This document shows positions 1 through 7,817 of a stretch of 10,579 nucleotides of DNA, one piece after another. The notes beneath the pieces were generated by a model. That model worked only from the letters and a program-made list of their open reading frames with translations. It had not been told where the DNA came from and searched no databases. Position numbers and translations under genes: made by a program. The stretch lies in assembly GCA_943704525.1 (NCBI GenBank), contig CALSCQ010000692.1, positions 1-10,579 on the forward strand, given 5' to 3'. The stretch is from Pigoraptor vietnamica. Its lineage: Eukaryota; Opisthokonta; Filasterea. The stretch's first letter is position 1. Every line of letters starts with the position of its first letter.

Positions 1-51
1 AAAAAAAAAAAAAAAAAAAAAAAAAACACAGACCACGCTCCACACGCTCAC

Positions 52-973
52 CACGACGTGGACGACGGTTCCCTCGGCCCAGTCGTGGTGGCTGAGCTCG
101 AGCTCGCTCGTGCGCGCCCGGATCTGGAAGTTGAGAGACCGCCGCACGCCGAATCCCATGGCTTCAAAGGCGGCAATGAGCCGGTTCGTGCGCTCCGTGA
201 GCCCGCGGATGACCTCGGCGTCGCACGCGTGGACGAGCAGCGAGAGACAGTTGGCCACTCCCGCCTCCTTCGAAAAGTCGCACACGAAGGGCTCCGTCCC
301 CATCGTGATCTGGTACGACACGCCGTCACGGATTCGGTCCGCGACGGCCGTCTCGCTCGCGCGGAAAGTCATCGAGTTGTCCTCGCGCGGCAGCGCCGTG
401 CACGGGACGACGGCCACCTTGCCCGTCCCGAGCCGGTCGATGTCCACGACGTAGACTCCCGCCGCGCCCTGGACCAGCGCCGCCCTGCGCTTGACGTACT
501 TCTTGAGGCCGCTCGCCCGAGCCGCCTCGAAGCGACGGGGCTGCTGCTCGCCGGCGCCGTCGACCTCCATAGCGCCGCCGTCATCCGCCTCCTCCGCGGC
601 GACGTCGACCTCCATGGCGACGCCGTCGACCTCCATGGCGCCGCCGTCGACCACTTCTTCTCCCCCATTCTCCGCAGGGGCCACCTCCGGGCCAGAGGCG
701 GAGCCAAACTTGTACTGCTCGCGACAGAGAGAGAGAGAGATATGTTGGATGAGCTCAAATCAAAAGACGAGGTGTCCCGTCGACTCCGCGGGTGCGAAAG
801 AGAACGCGAGAGAGGTTGTGAAAGGGAACACTGCCCGTCAGAAACGAGACGGCAAAACGAGAAAACAGACGGGAAAGGGGCGGGAGAGAGTCAGAGAAAG
901 TTCGTGGCGGTCTTAGCGTGGGTTGACCCCCCTCCCTTACGACTCGAGAGACACGGACCGGTAGAGGAGAGCA

Positions 974-1052
<79 letters not shown>

Positions 1053-3890
1053 GAGAAGTCGCGCAGCAAGAGTGTGGTGATGCTGAAGAAGAAGAGGGGC
1101 GGGGGTGAAGGGGGGGCGGCGCGACGAACCTGGAGGAAGCGGCAGTGGATCTTGCCATCCTGATCGAGCAGCGGGAATGCAGCATCGATGGACGACGCCT
1201 CGGCAAAGTGGAACGTCTCGAAACGGAACTCCTTCCGCAGCATGGCCTCGACGCGCTCGACAGACTCGAGCTCCGTCTGGTGGCTGGGAGCCTCCGGCCG
1301 GTTGTGGGAAGAGAGCGAGCCCAGGCGGCCGCCCTGCAAACAGAGAGATGTCGGATCAGGTTAAATCATAGACGCGTGTCCACCGACTTCATTCTTGCAA
1401 AGAGAGAGAGAGAGAGAGAGCCACCCGCGTCAACATCAACACCCGCGAGAGAGCGTCTGCACTGCTCGATCGTGTTGTTTGTGGTGAAACGAAGAGCGAT
1501 GCGCGCAGGCAGCTTTCGAGAAGCAGCGGCAAACGGGCTCTCTCACCTTCAAAGCGTCCTCGAAGAGTCCGTCGACGTCGAAAATCTCATCCAGGTCGTT
1601 CGTGCCCTGCCCGTTCCTGACGAGCTTGTACAGCTTACCGCCGATGTGGTGCGCAATCACGCAGATGTGCCCGTCGTAGTCCCAAGTGCCCGGGAAAAAG
1701 TCCCCGGTCCGGCTCGTCTTGACCTGGAAGGCCGCGCAGACGTCCTCCTGCTCCGCCGCCTTGAGGAGGTCGGCTGCGCACGCAGGCGTTGGTAGATTAG
1801 GGGGGGGGGGGGGAAAAACGACAAGGGAAGGCTCAGAGAAGAAGCACATTCAAAGGACGACAAGAAAAAAACCGCAAGTTAAGCGCCGACGCGCGCGCAA
1901 GCCCGGTTAACTGGGCACCCCAACACACACACAGGGCGCGCACAAAGCAACCCACCAAACCTGAAGGGGGAAAAGTCGACGGACGAGTGGCCGTGGCACT
2001 GGTGGAGGACGTACTCGAGGGACGCCTTGCTCTGCGGGTCGGTCCGTCGTTGTCGAGCACATCAGAAACAAGGGGGAAGATACAAGCAAAGGCCAAACAG
2101 GAGCGAGTCGGGGGTGAGAGAAGACGCAAAGGAGATCGCGGCCACACTCACGCGAAGCAAGGCCATCGTGGCGTACTCGTAAGAGCACAGCTCAGGCACG
2201 TCATCCACTGCGTGCAATGGCGCGGTCAGTGTTAAACGAGGAAAACAACAAAAATGACTGCCGCGCACTGCTCGCGCACACTCACGCTCAATGTCGGACA
2301 CGTCGCTGCAGCCCTTGACCGTCTTGAAGAGGCGGCCGAGGGCGAAGGCGTCGTACGACTTGATCTTGGCGAGGTGCGCGAGCGCAGTCGCCTTGACGGC
2401 GTCGTTGCCGCGCTCGTACCTGTCAAAGAGGAAGGCCACGACGTACGCCGCCTGCACGCACACGCTTGACCACGTCCACGCGCGCGCGGCGTTGCCCTCC
2501 GCATTCTCGTCGTCGTCCGGGCGGAGAGCCTGGACGGCCTGCAAGCCGGACACCCAGTCGCCGAAGCGCCCGAGGAAGGCTTGGGTCACGCGGCAGACGT
2601 CGGCATCAGCGAGCTCCTTGCCGGCGTCAAACGGGGCGTGCTCGTCAAGCTGCTTGCGCAACATATCAAACTGGTCGCGTTCCTCGCGCGTCCTGCGGGA
2701 GGGATGGATGCAAAAAAAGGGGTCGTCAATTAAACCTGGCCCGCGCGCGTCGTCGCGCAACGCAGGGTACACAAAAGCATACTGCGGTGTGAACAGCCGC
2801 AACGCGCTCCAATCACACACCAGGGGGCGTCGGAAGGACGCGCACCGGCGCTCGCCCTGAGAATGCACAATGCGGCGGGTGAGTTGGCACGCGCGGAAGG
2901 GGATGCAAGACGCCGCCCCGGAGAACAAAAGAAAAACACGCGCAAAGGGGGCACGTACGCAGGCCACACAGCAGCACAGAACAACAAGACGCATCCATTG
3001 ACCCACGGAAGGACGGCACCGGAAGGACCCGCGCCGGCGCTCGCACTGAGAATGGACAACATTGAGACTTGGCGGGCGAGTTGGCATGCGCAGAGAAAAG
3101 AAATGCAGCAGAGGTGCAAGAGAAAGCACGCGCTGTTTCCGAGGCACAGTGCACGAATCGCAAGACAGCGACCCACCGGACGCTGGACGGACCCGCCGCG
3201 CCCTCCCTGTGCGCAGCAAACAATAGCGAAACACGGCGGGTGAGTGACCTCCGCGGGATGTAACAGCGGTGCAAGACAACGCGCGGCCCACGACAAAAAA
3301 CAAAACGAGCGAACGCGCGGCCCACGACAAAAAACAAAACGAGCGAGCGCCGCGCTTTCGTACCTCTCGCGAGGCGGCGCACCAGAGGCGTCCTGGCCGT
3401 CGTGCGCGACGGCGGCAGAGTCGATGAGCCTGCGAGGGAATAGAGGCGAGCGCGGGAACAAACTGAGACGTGCCTGCAATCGCGGCGCTTGCTTTCTCCT
3501 CCCCTCTTCCCTTCTTGCGCAACGCACTCACGCTCTCTCCAGGTGCGCATCGACGAGCATCACGGACAAGATGCAAGGGGGAAAAGAAAGAAACAAAGCC
3601 CGAGATGCGCCCGTTACCGCATCACAAACATTTCAAGGAGCCCTCACCGGTGCTTCGCGGGAACTCGGGGCGAGCTGGGGCCCGCTTCGCCCTCGTCGTC
3701 GTTCCTGCAAATAAAGTGAAGCGAACGGAAAAGAGCAAACAAGAAGAGAGACAAAAGTCAGAAGGGACAAACAATGCGCGCGCAAAGTTGAGGGGCTGCC
3801 ACGAAAAAAAACGCAGACACATCCCGACAGGGGGAGACAAGGCGCGCTTTACGGCATCCACCTGGGACGCTTCGTCAGAAACTTGTCCAT
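52..3890 (-). CDS. Unrecognised intron-rich gene, 9 exons, 3' end beyond the window
   Basis: My exon model, in coding order, is 3890-3862, 3704-3648, 3429-3364, 2692-2286, 2207-2152, 2031-1956, 1773-1547, 1333-1130 and 714-52. All internal junctions are GT-AG and every phase matches, giving 1785 nt (595 codons). Frame then continues past a GTGAGC donor at 51, so the C-terminus is missing. The start is ATG at 3890 (MDKFLTKRPR), followed by an acidic, Pro/Ser-rich stretch; KRPR could be a nuclear localisation signal. Residues of about 50-190 look helical and amphipathic. Residues of about 235-310 form a mixed segment (GTWDYDGHICVIAHHIGGKL). The last exon begins at residue 375 with an acidic AMEVD repeat, then a folded-looking domain rich in beta-type residues up to codon 595. 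No signal peptide or membrane segment is evident. I do not recognise the family. An E2F/CACGTG cluster lies upstream. The exon model is fairly secure from exon 3 onward; exons 1-2 are less certain. Confidence 0.72.
504..640 (-). repeat. Acidic AMEVD coding repeat in the last visible exon
   Basis: The element GTCGACCTCCAT on the plus strand recurs at 559-570, 604-615 and 625-636, with related sequence between. On the coding (minus) strand this gives three AMEVD units separated by Gly/Ala/Glu/Asp-rich spacers, roughly residues 400-427 of the protein. The spacing is always a multiple of three (45 and 21 nt), so copy-number change would keep the frame. It is most likely a disordered acidic linker between the N-terminal region and the following domain. 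Confidence 0.6.
715..1129 (-). other. Intron 8 of the minus-strand gene
   Basis: The donor on the coding strand is CAG|GTTCGT at 1129 and the acceptor is GCGAGCAG at 715. The 415-bp intron is dominated by CT dinucleotides on the coding strand: the long tract at 982-1040 and a shorter run at about 726-740 that serves as polypyrimidine tract. I see no independent gene in it. Confidence 0.7.
982..1040. repeat. (AG)n microsatellite inside intron 8
   Basis: An uninterrupted AG dinucleotide run of 59 bp, followed by three CAGA-type units. It lies wholly inside an intron of the minus-strand gene, where it reads as (CT)n. Length polymorphism is expected. Confidence 0.95.
1800..1814. repeat. Homopolymer G15, C15 on the coding strand, in intron 6
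   Basis: Fifteen consecutive G on the plus strand. On the coding strand this is C15, ending 26 bp before the acceptor at 1774 and followed directly by CTAATC, which resembles a branch point. It probably acts as the polypyrimidine tract of intron 6 (1774-1955). Exact length is error-prone in sequencing. Confidence 0.75.
2831..3093. repeat. Diverged direct duplication within intron 3
   Basis: Positions 2831-2870 and 3020-3059 match over 40 bp with four differences, starting CGGAAGGAC. The match resumes at 2874-2896 and 3071-3093 (GGCGGG.GAGTTGGCA) with three differences after an insertion of about 9 bp in the second copy. A shorter related piece (CGGCGGGTGAGT) lies near 3235. The intron appears to have grown by local duplication. 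Confidence 0.75.
3279..3346. repeat. Perfect 34-bp tandem repeat, two copies
   Basis: Positions 3279-3312 and 3313-3346 are identical and begin ACGCGCGGCCCACGAC, followed by an A-rich stretch and GAGCGA. The pair lies in intron 3, about 18 bp from the donor at 3363. Perfect identity suggests a recent duplication. Confidence 0.9.
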
Positions 3891-4179
3891 TCTTTGGTTT
3901 TTCGCACGGAAATCACAAACAAACGCGCGCCGAGAGGCACACACAGCGTCAAAAACTAGCGAGGCTGTCTCAAGACAACTCGTCACATCCAGCTCTTGTA
4001 ACACACAAAGCATGTATTGTACTCAAAGACGCGCGCAGAGGCGCGGAGCAAACAACGCCGATTCGTGCGCAGAATCGAGGCAAAACGCACAGAAACCGCG
4101 CGAAACGGCCAAAACCCGCGCACAAACGAGTAACACGAGACGCGCCGCCGCGTCCCACGCAAAAGTCTGACCCCTCCAC

Positions 4180-4300
4180 TTTTCCCGCCAAGTGCACGTG
4201 ATCTCACGTGCCCCTAAGTAACTACAAGTAACGAGACGTAACGAGTAACACCAATCACGTGCCCCTCACGTGCCCGCCACCTCACGTGCCCCATCACGTG
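4180..4300. promoter_or_regulatory. Probable promoter cluster: E2F-type site plus six CACGTG boxes
   Basis: TTTTCCCGCCAA at 4180-4191 matches the E2F/DP consensus (TTTSSCGC). CACGTG palindromes start at 4195, 4205, 4256, 4267, 4283 and 4295; the last five are direct copies of TCACGTGCCC. A CCAAT box is at 4251-4255. The block lies about 290-410 bp upstream of the minus-strand ATG at 3890, where a promoter is expected. CACGTG is the core site of bHLH-zip factors (Myc/Max, USF, TFEB, Cbf1). Motif presence is directly visible; promoter activity and the factors involved are inferred. Confidence 0.55.
4218..4249. repeat. Four phased GTAAC motifs
   Basis: GTAAC occurs at 4218, 4228, 4238 and 4245. 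The first three are exactly 10 bp apart, about one helical turn, and would face the same side of the DNA. The group sits between the two CACGTG sub-clusters. AAC-containing sites of this kind resemble Myb recognition sequences (YAACNG), which is only suggestive. Confidence 0.5.
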
Positions 4301-4611
4301 CCCCCGACTTACCCAAACTTACCTTGCGCTTTACCGCCTTTTGCCGAGCGCGAAGGCGCCACGCACGACGCGCACACGCACGTATACACTCACATACACT
4401 CACACGAATCAAAAAAGGACGAAACTTTCGACTTGTCACTCGATTCGAGCGACGGAAAACACATAAAGTTGGCAGCAGCACCCGCTGCGCACGACGGAGT
4501 GCCGACGACTCTTGAATATTCCCCATGATTTCATGTAGAATATCCGAAAGTCGTGAACACTTGACGTGCGCAACTTTGGTGCTGCGCAACTCCCGGAGAA
4601 CACAACTACAC

Positions 4612-4712
4612 AGAACCACACACACGCACGTACACTGACACACACGAACACACTCACACACACTCACACTCACTCACACTCACACTCTCTCACACACACA
4701 CACGCACACAAT
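4612..4712. repeat. Imperfect (CA)n tract
   Basis: CA-rich on the plus strand with interspersed CACT and CACG units, ending at an ATAATAAC stretch. It is a degenerate microsatellite in the spacer upstream of the promoter cluster. Confidence 0.9.
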
Positions 4713-5030
4713 AATAACAATAAAAACGGCAAGAATATTGGTCCAAAAATCAGGCGATAACTTTGAACAAATTTCTCGAGAGAGACGATTAATCGGGCGC
4801 CGATTAACGTCGTCCTTTGCGCGCGCTTTTGGTGTGTGGGTGACTGGATCCGTGCATCAAATTGAAACGGCTGGCCAAAAAATCACGAAAACGCTTCCCA
4901 TTTCTCAAATCATCGGCGGGTGGCAACGGATAAATATTTATTACGGCTATGAGAACTGCATGAAATTGCCCTTTATTTTGCTCTGTTGCCGCAAAATGCG
5001 TTACACACGCACACACACAGAGTTACGCGC

Positions 5031-5031
<1 letters not shown>

Positions 5032-5067
<36 letters not shown>
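5032..5067. repeat. Perfect (AC)18 microsatellite
   Basis: An uninterrupted 36-bp AC run, flanked on both sides by broken CA/CG-type repeats from about 5003 to 5100. It lies in spacer DNA with no gene around it. Confidence 0.95.
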
Positions 5068-5074
<7 letters not shown>

Positions 5075-5281
5075 CACACATACATACGCGCAACACGCAC
5101 ACCTCACACCACACGCGGACAGTTAAAACGCGCGCACACTTGCGACAGGAGAGAACAATCTCAGGACTTCAATTGTACATGAGCACTGTGACGTGTGCGT
5201 CGTCAGGGTAGCCGGCGCTGTCAGCCGGTACTGAAAGGCGCCGCGTCTCACTTTAGTAGTCGTTTACATAACGTCGCACCT

Positions 5282-5319
5282 TTCCCCTTCCTGTCGCTCA
5301 TTCCCCTTCCTGTCGCTCA
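5282..5319. repeat. 19-bp perfect tandem duplication
   Basis: TTCCCCTTCCTGTCGCTCA occurs twice head to tail, at 5282-5300 and 5301-5319. It is pyrimidine-rich and followed by a T8 tract at about 5337. No function is evident. Confidence 0.9.
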
Positions 5320-5467
5320 GTACTTTGAGCTTCTCTTTTTTTTGGACGCGGAAGCCACAGCGTCCCCCGGAGTAGTTCAACTTCTGCCACAATTAAGTGT
5401 CACCCCCGTGGTCGTTTGATCTCCGTGTCTAGTGATGCATTGGGCGTCGTCGTCATTAAATGTGCAG

Positions 5468-5690
5468 TTTCGAACCGTCGCGGGCATGCGCGTGGACCCG
5501 TTTGTTCGCGTCGGGCCACACAAAGGCACACATGGCGTGGGAAAAGACGACTTGGAGAAATGCCGAAAGAACTCGAATCATAGATGTGTCCATCGACTCC
5601 ACCAAATTGTCGACCGACCCCGGCAAGGTGTCACATAGAGTGTGCGTCATGTGCTCGTCTGACACATTTTATTGCCGAGTGCATATTGGG
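5468..5690 (+). other. Exon-like segment, 74 codons, uncertain
   Basis: The segment follows an acceptor-like TTAAATGTGCAG ending at 5467 and ends at a strong donor-like sequence, GGG|GTGAGTATG, at 5691. The frame between is open and includes VCVMC followed by a further Cys and a His, with some resemblance to a metal-binding knuckle. I could not find a neighbouring exon that joins convincingly in phase. An ATG in this frame at 5460 would allow a short free-standing frame instead. It may be an orphan exon, a decayed gene or chance; I do not assign a function. Confidence 0.2.
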
Positions 5691-5793
5691 GTGAGTATGA
5701 CGGAGACTCGACGCTCAAGATCGAGTGCGACCGTTGTGCTCCGGGGTGGCCGTGGGGGATCAGGTGTGAATACGCCCTCTTCTCCTCTTTGTT

Positions 5794-6076
5794 GAGACCG
5801 CATCCACGTCAGGGCAACGCATTGCGTGCCCTCAGCGCACTCTGCGCCGACTACTCTGAACCCACCCATTTCGACGGAGAGTGCATCCAACGCCAATGTG
5901 GGCCGGTGCATTGCGCGCCCTCTGCAACTGTGCCGACGTCTCTTACTGAACCCCCCCCATCCTCCAACAGAGAGCGCATCCACGCCAACGTTAGTGGGCG
6001 GTGCATTTGCGCGCCTCTGCGCCGAGAGCGCATCCACGCCAACGAGGGCCGGTGCATTGCGCGCCACTGCAACTGC
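5794..6076. repeat. Degenerate direct repeat, four copies
   Basis: A core of roughly 55 bp, starting GAGAGCGCATCCACGCCAAC and continuing to GGCCGGTGCATTGCGCGCC, recurs at 5794, 5877, 5970 and 6024. Copies 3 and 4 are closest in sequence and only 54 bp apart; copies 1 and 2 are more diverged and separated by extra sequence. The array ends at an A6T8 stretch. Frames crossing it on both strands give repetitive, low-complexity peptides, so I treat it as non-coding. Confidence 0.75.
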
Positions 6077-6595
6077 AAAAAATTTTTTTTTGGGACCCGG
6101 CGACCTCTCTACGCCGCATCACGAGCTCTCGCGCGGCAGACGCGGGGCGACTGGCCTCTTATTCTTCTACCCCACCGGCCATCCGTTCATGTGTTATAGC
6201 TCCTGAATTGGATACCATGCCTTAGCGCGCTGACAAATCGTGCCCGCAGTCAACCCCAGTGTGCTGGAAGCCGGCGTGCCGGTTGGGACGGCGCCGGCGT
6301 GCTCAGTCGGTGGTCATTCGCGCATCGGGCATCAGCAGCCGGCTCTCCCGTTCATCACCGCTTCAGCCGACTGGCATGTGTGCCGCCTTCGGCCGGGGCC
6401 GGCGGCGCTCCATCGGGTGCGCTGGGCCGGCGACGTTCGCCGCTCATCAGGCCCGCGCGGTTCGGGAGCAAACTGGTGACCGGCCTTGGACGAAGCCAAA
6501 GCCCGCACGGAAAAGGCCCACCCTATCCCAACGGTCAGCAAGTCAAAGGCGAATGGGCAAGAGTGCTGCAGCGTTGCCCTGCGTGCGTCAAAAAA
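6077..6595. other. Spacer with no supportable gene
   Basis: GC-rich sequence with short internal repeats (CCGGCGTGC near 6271 and again near 6294). Several long overlapping plus-strand frames cross it, but none has recognisable motifs or an in-phase exon partner. It lies downstream of the minus-strand zinc-finger frame, and no clear polyadenylation signal for that frame was found in it. Confidence 0.5.
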
Positions 6596-7453
6596 TTATG
6601 GGCGAATGTGTGTGCCGGCCCGGCGTTGCCGTTTTGTTCGGCTCCGGGACTGACTATACAACCCGTGCGAGGCATGCAGCGTCAGCATGTGCATGTTGCG
6701 AGTCAGGCGATTAGTGTACTTGAAGCAATGTATGCACTGCACGTCCTGCGCACGTGCTACGGGGACAACGATCGTCTCCCGGCGGCAGGAGCGTGCGAGA
6801 GAGGTTCGGCTAGCTTGACTGTCGGCGCGTCGGGCCATTGATTTCCAGGGGCGCAGAGTCGAGTTGTATTGCGCGAATCCAACGACTTTGCACGGCCTCG
6901 GCCTGCTTGCTTCCCTTACCCTTATTGCGCAGTGCCCTCCCCCCTCCCCCAGTGATATCCGCCCGACGTGGCGGCAAACGTCTAGAGCTAAAGCCCCGGC
7001 TTCGAAAAAGGCCGCGCCGAACATCAGTGTCGTGCGCCGGGAAGGGGGCGTCGGTCCTGCGTGCGTCGGGAAGGGGGCGTCGGTCCTGCGTGCGCCGGGA
7101 AGGGGGCGTCGGTCCTGCGTGCGCCGGGAAGGGGGCGTCGGTCCTGCGTGCGCCGGGAAGGGGGCGTCGGTCCTGCGTGCGTCGGGAAGGGGGCGTCGGT
7201 CCTGCGTGCGCCGGGAAGGGGGCGTCGGCCCTGTGACGATGGCCTCCACAGAAACCGGCGCGGCAAAGGGCTTGAGAACCTCATTTTTCAGCTTCTCCTC
7301 TCCTTTACTCCTCTTCGAGTTAAGCTCGAAGGAATAACTCTGGTGGAAGTACCGACGACCGGATATATGTTTGGACACATTGGAGGCGACGCCCGAACGT
7401 GCACGACAGCGCTGACACGTGTATTTAGAAACAGCCGGCATTACTGCACGCAT
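6596..7453 (-). CDS. Putative zinc-finger protein, 285 aa, with a minisatellite-encoded middle
   Basis: An uninterrupted ATG-to-TAA frame. Residues 11-37 carry a C2H2-like pattern, C13-x2-C16-x12-H29-x7-H37, with an aromatic before the first Cys and SNVSKH before the first His. Residues 238-263 carry C240-x2-C243-x11-H255-x4-H260 in a context (C.HC.Y.TNR) typical of C2H2 fingers, followed by a basic tail (SRSRTKRQRR). Spacing is slightly off the classical form in both: a long second His gap in the first, one residue short in the second. Residues of about 75-142 are translated from the 29-bp minisatellite at 7032-7233 and form Pro/Arg-rich 29-residue repeats. Residues of about 143-235 show no known motif. 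If real it would be a nucleic-acid-binding protein. Alternatives: two exons flanking an intron that holds the repeat, a relic of a mobile element, or chance openness caused by the repeat. The fingers at both ends in one frame are the main support. Confidence 0.42.
   Translation of the reverse strand: MRAVMPAVSKYTCQRCRARSGVASNVSKHISGRRYFHQSYSFELNSKRSKGEEKLKNEVLKPFAAPVSVEAIVTGPTPPSRRTQDRRPLPDARRTDAPFPAHAGPTPPSRRTQDRRPLPGARRTDAPFPTHAGPTPPSRRTTLMFGAAFFEAGALALDVCRHVGRISLGEGGGHCAIRVREASRPRPCKVVGFAQYNSTLRPWKSMARRADSQASRTSLARSCRRETIVVPVARAQDVQCIHCFKYTNRLTRNMHMLTLHASHGLYSQSRSRTKRQRRAGTHIRP
7032..7233. repeat. 29-bp minisatellite, seven tandem copies
   Basis: Units start at 7032, 7061, 7090, 7119, 7148, 7177 and 7206, each beginning GTGCG(C/T)CGGGAAGGGGGCG and ending CGGTCCTGC. 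Units are identical except for C/T at position 6 (T in units 2 and 6) and changes at the 3' end of unit 7. Because 29 is not a multiple of three, three units are needed to return to frame, giving a 29-residue protein repeat on either strand. Units abut with no spacers, so this is not a CRISPR array. Confidence 0.97.
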
Positions 7454-7817
7454 AGAGTCCCATTACCTGAGCAAGGACATTTCTCAGTTAGCACTCGGTG
7501 TTACAACGGCACCCCCACAAGCACATGCAAGGCGATTTGCGGGAAAAAAGTTGTGTTCAGTTTTAAAAAGCTCGGTTGTTGATCCACACGAAAATTTCAG
7601 GTGAAGAAATTCATGTTGTCTGCATCCTTACACATTTTCCCGCGCACGCGGCATCATGCGCGACGAGTTCTTCAGAGAGCAACAGCCCATACCTTTCAAC
7701 CAGAGATCCCCGCAGTTCGCCCGCCCTCTGTCGCGCACGGAAAGAAAATACGGCAAACGCCCTGAAAATCGTTCACGAGAGCGGCTTTAGCTCGCGAAAT
7801 GACGCACCGACAAAGAG
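7454..7817. promoter_or_regulatory. Divergent spacer with E2F-like motifs
   Basis: This region separates the minus-strand zinc-finger frame from the plus-strand basic frame. It contains GCGGGAAA (reverse complement TTTCCCGC) at 7539-7546 and TTTCCCGC at 7636-7643, both fitting the E2F consensus. A CACGTG lies just inside the zinc-finger frame at 7416. No TATA box or start site is evident. Regulatory function is inferred only from motif match and position. Confidence 0.25.

Larger units (their letters stand above)
2693..3363 (-). other. Long intron 3 of the minus-strand gene, built of duplications
   Basis: The donor on the coding strand is GAGAG|GTACGA at 3363 and the acceptor is CCCTCCCGCAG at 2693. 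At 671 bp it is the longest intron here. Open frames run through it on the minus strand, but the flanking exons join in phase (AG+G = Arg) and the intronic translation is compositionally unlike the exons. It contains a diverged duplication (2831-2896 and 3020-3093) and a perfect 34-bp tandem repeat (3279-3346). Confidence 0.7.
4301..5281. other. Non-coding spacer with CA tracts
   Basis: No reading frame here has plausible composition; the longer ones are Thr/His-rich translations of CA repeats. The stretch from about 4500 to 5020 is more AT-rich than the flanks. Two CA tracts punctuate it. I see no RNA gene or splice-consistent exon chain. Confidence 0.6.

Noticed and set aside
1-26. A26 run at the window edge considered as a poly-A tail of a transcript or retroelement
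   Set aside because: On the coding strand it is T26 inside the intron after the donor at 51, where a pyrimidine tract is unremarkable. No retroelement coding sequence or target duplication is visible.
58-1080. Long plus-strand frame of about 340 codons opposite the last exons of the left gene
   Set aside because: It runs antisense to a well-supported exon (52-714) and through the (AG)n tract, giving an Arg/Glu repeat tail. The minus-strand reading has natural composition and matching splice sites.
2062-3576. Single 504-codon minus-strand frame
   Set aside because: It reads exons 4 and 5 but also introns 3 and 4. The intronic part is compositionally unlike protein, and the splice sites at 2692, 2286, 2207 and 2152 are canonical and in phase.
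3470-4201. Plus-strand 243-codon frame opposite the first exons of the left gene
   Set aside because: It is Lys/Arg/Thr-rich with no motif, antisense to exons 1 and 2 and crossing their introns and upstream region. It looks like chance openness in stop-poor sequence.
7032-7233. 29-bp repeats considered as a CRISPR array
   Set aside because: Units are directly adjacent with no spacers, and the context is a eukaryotic genome.
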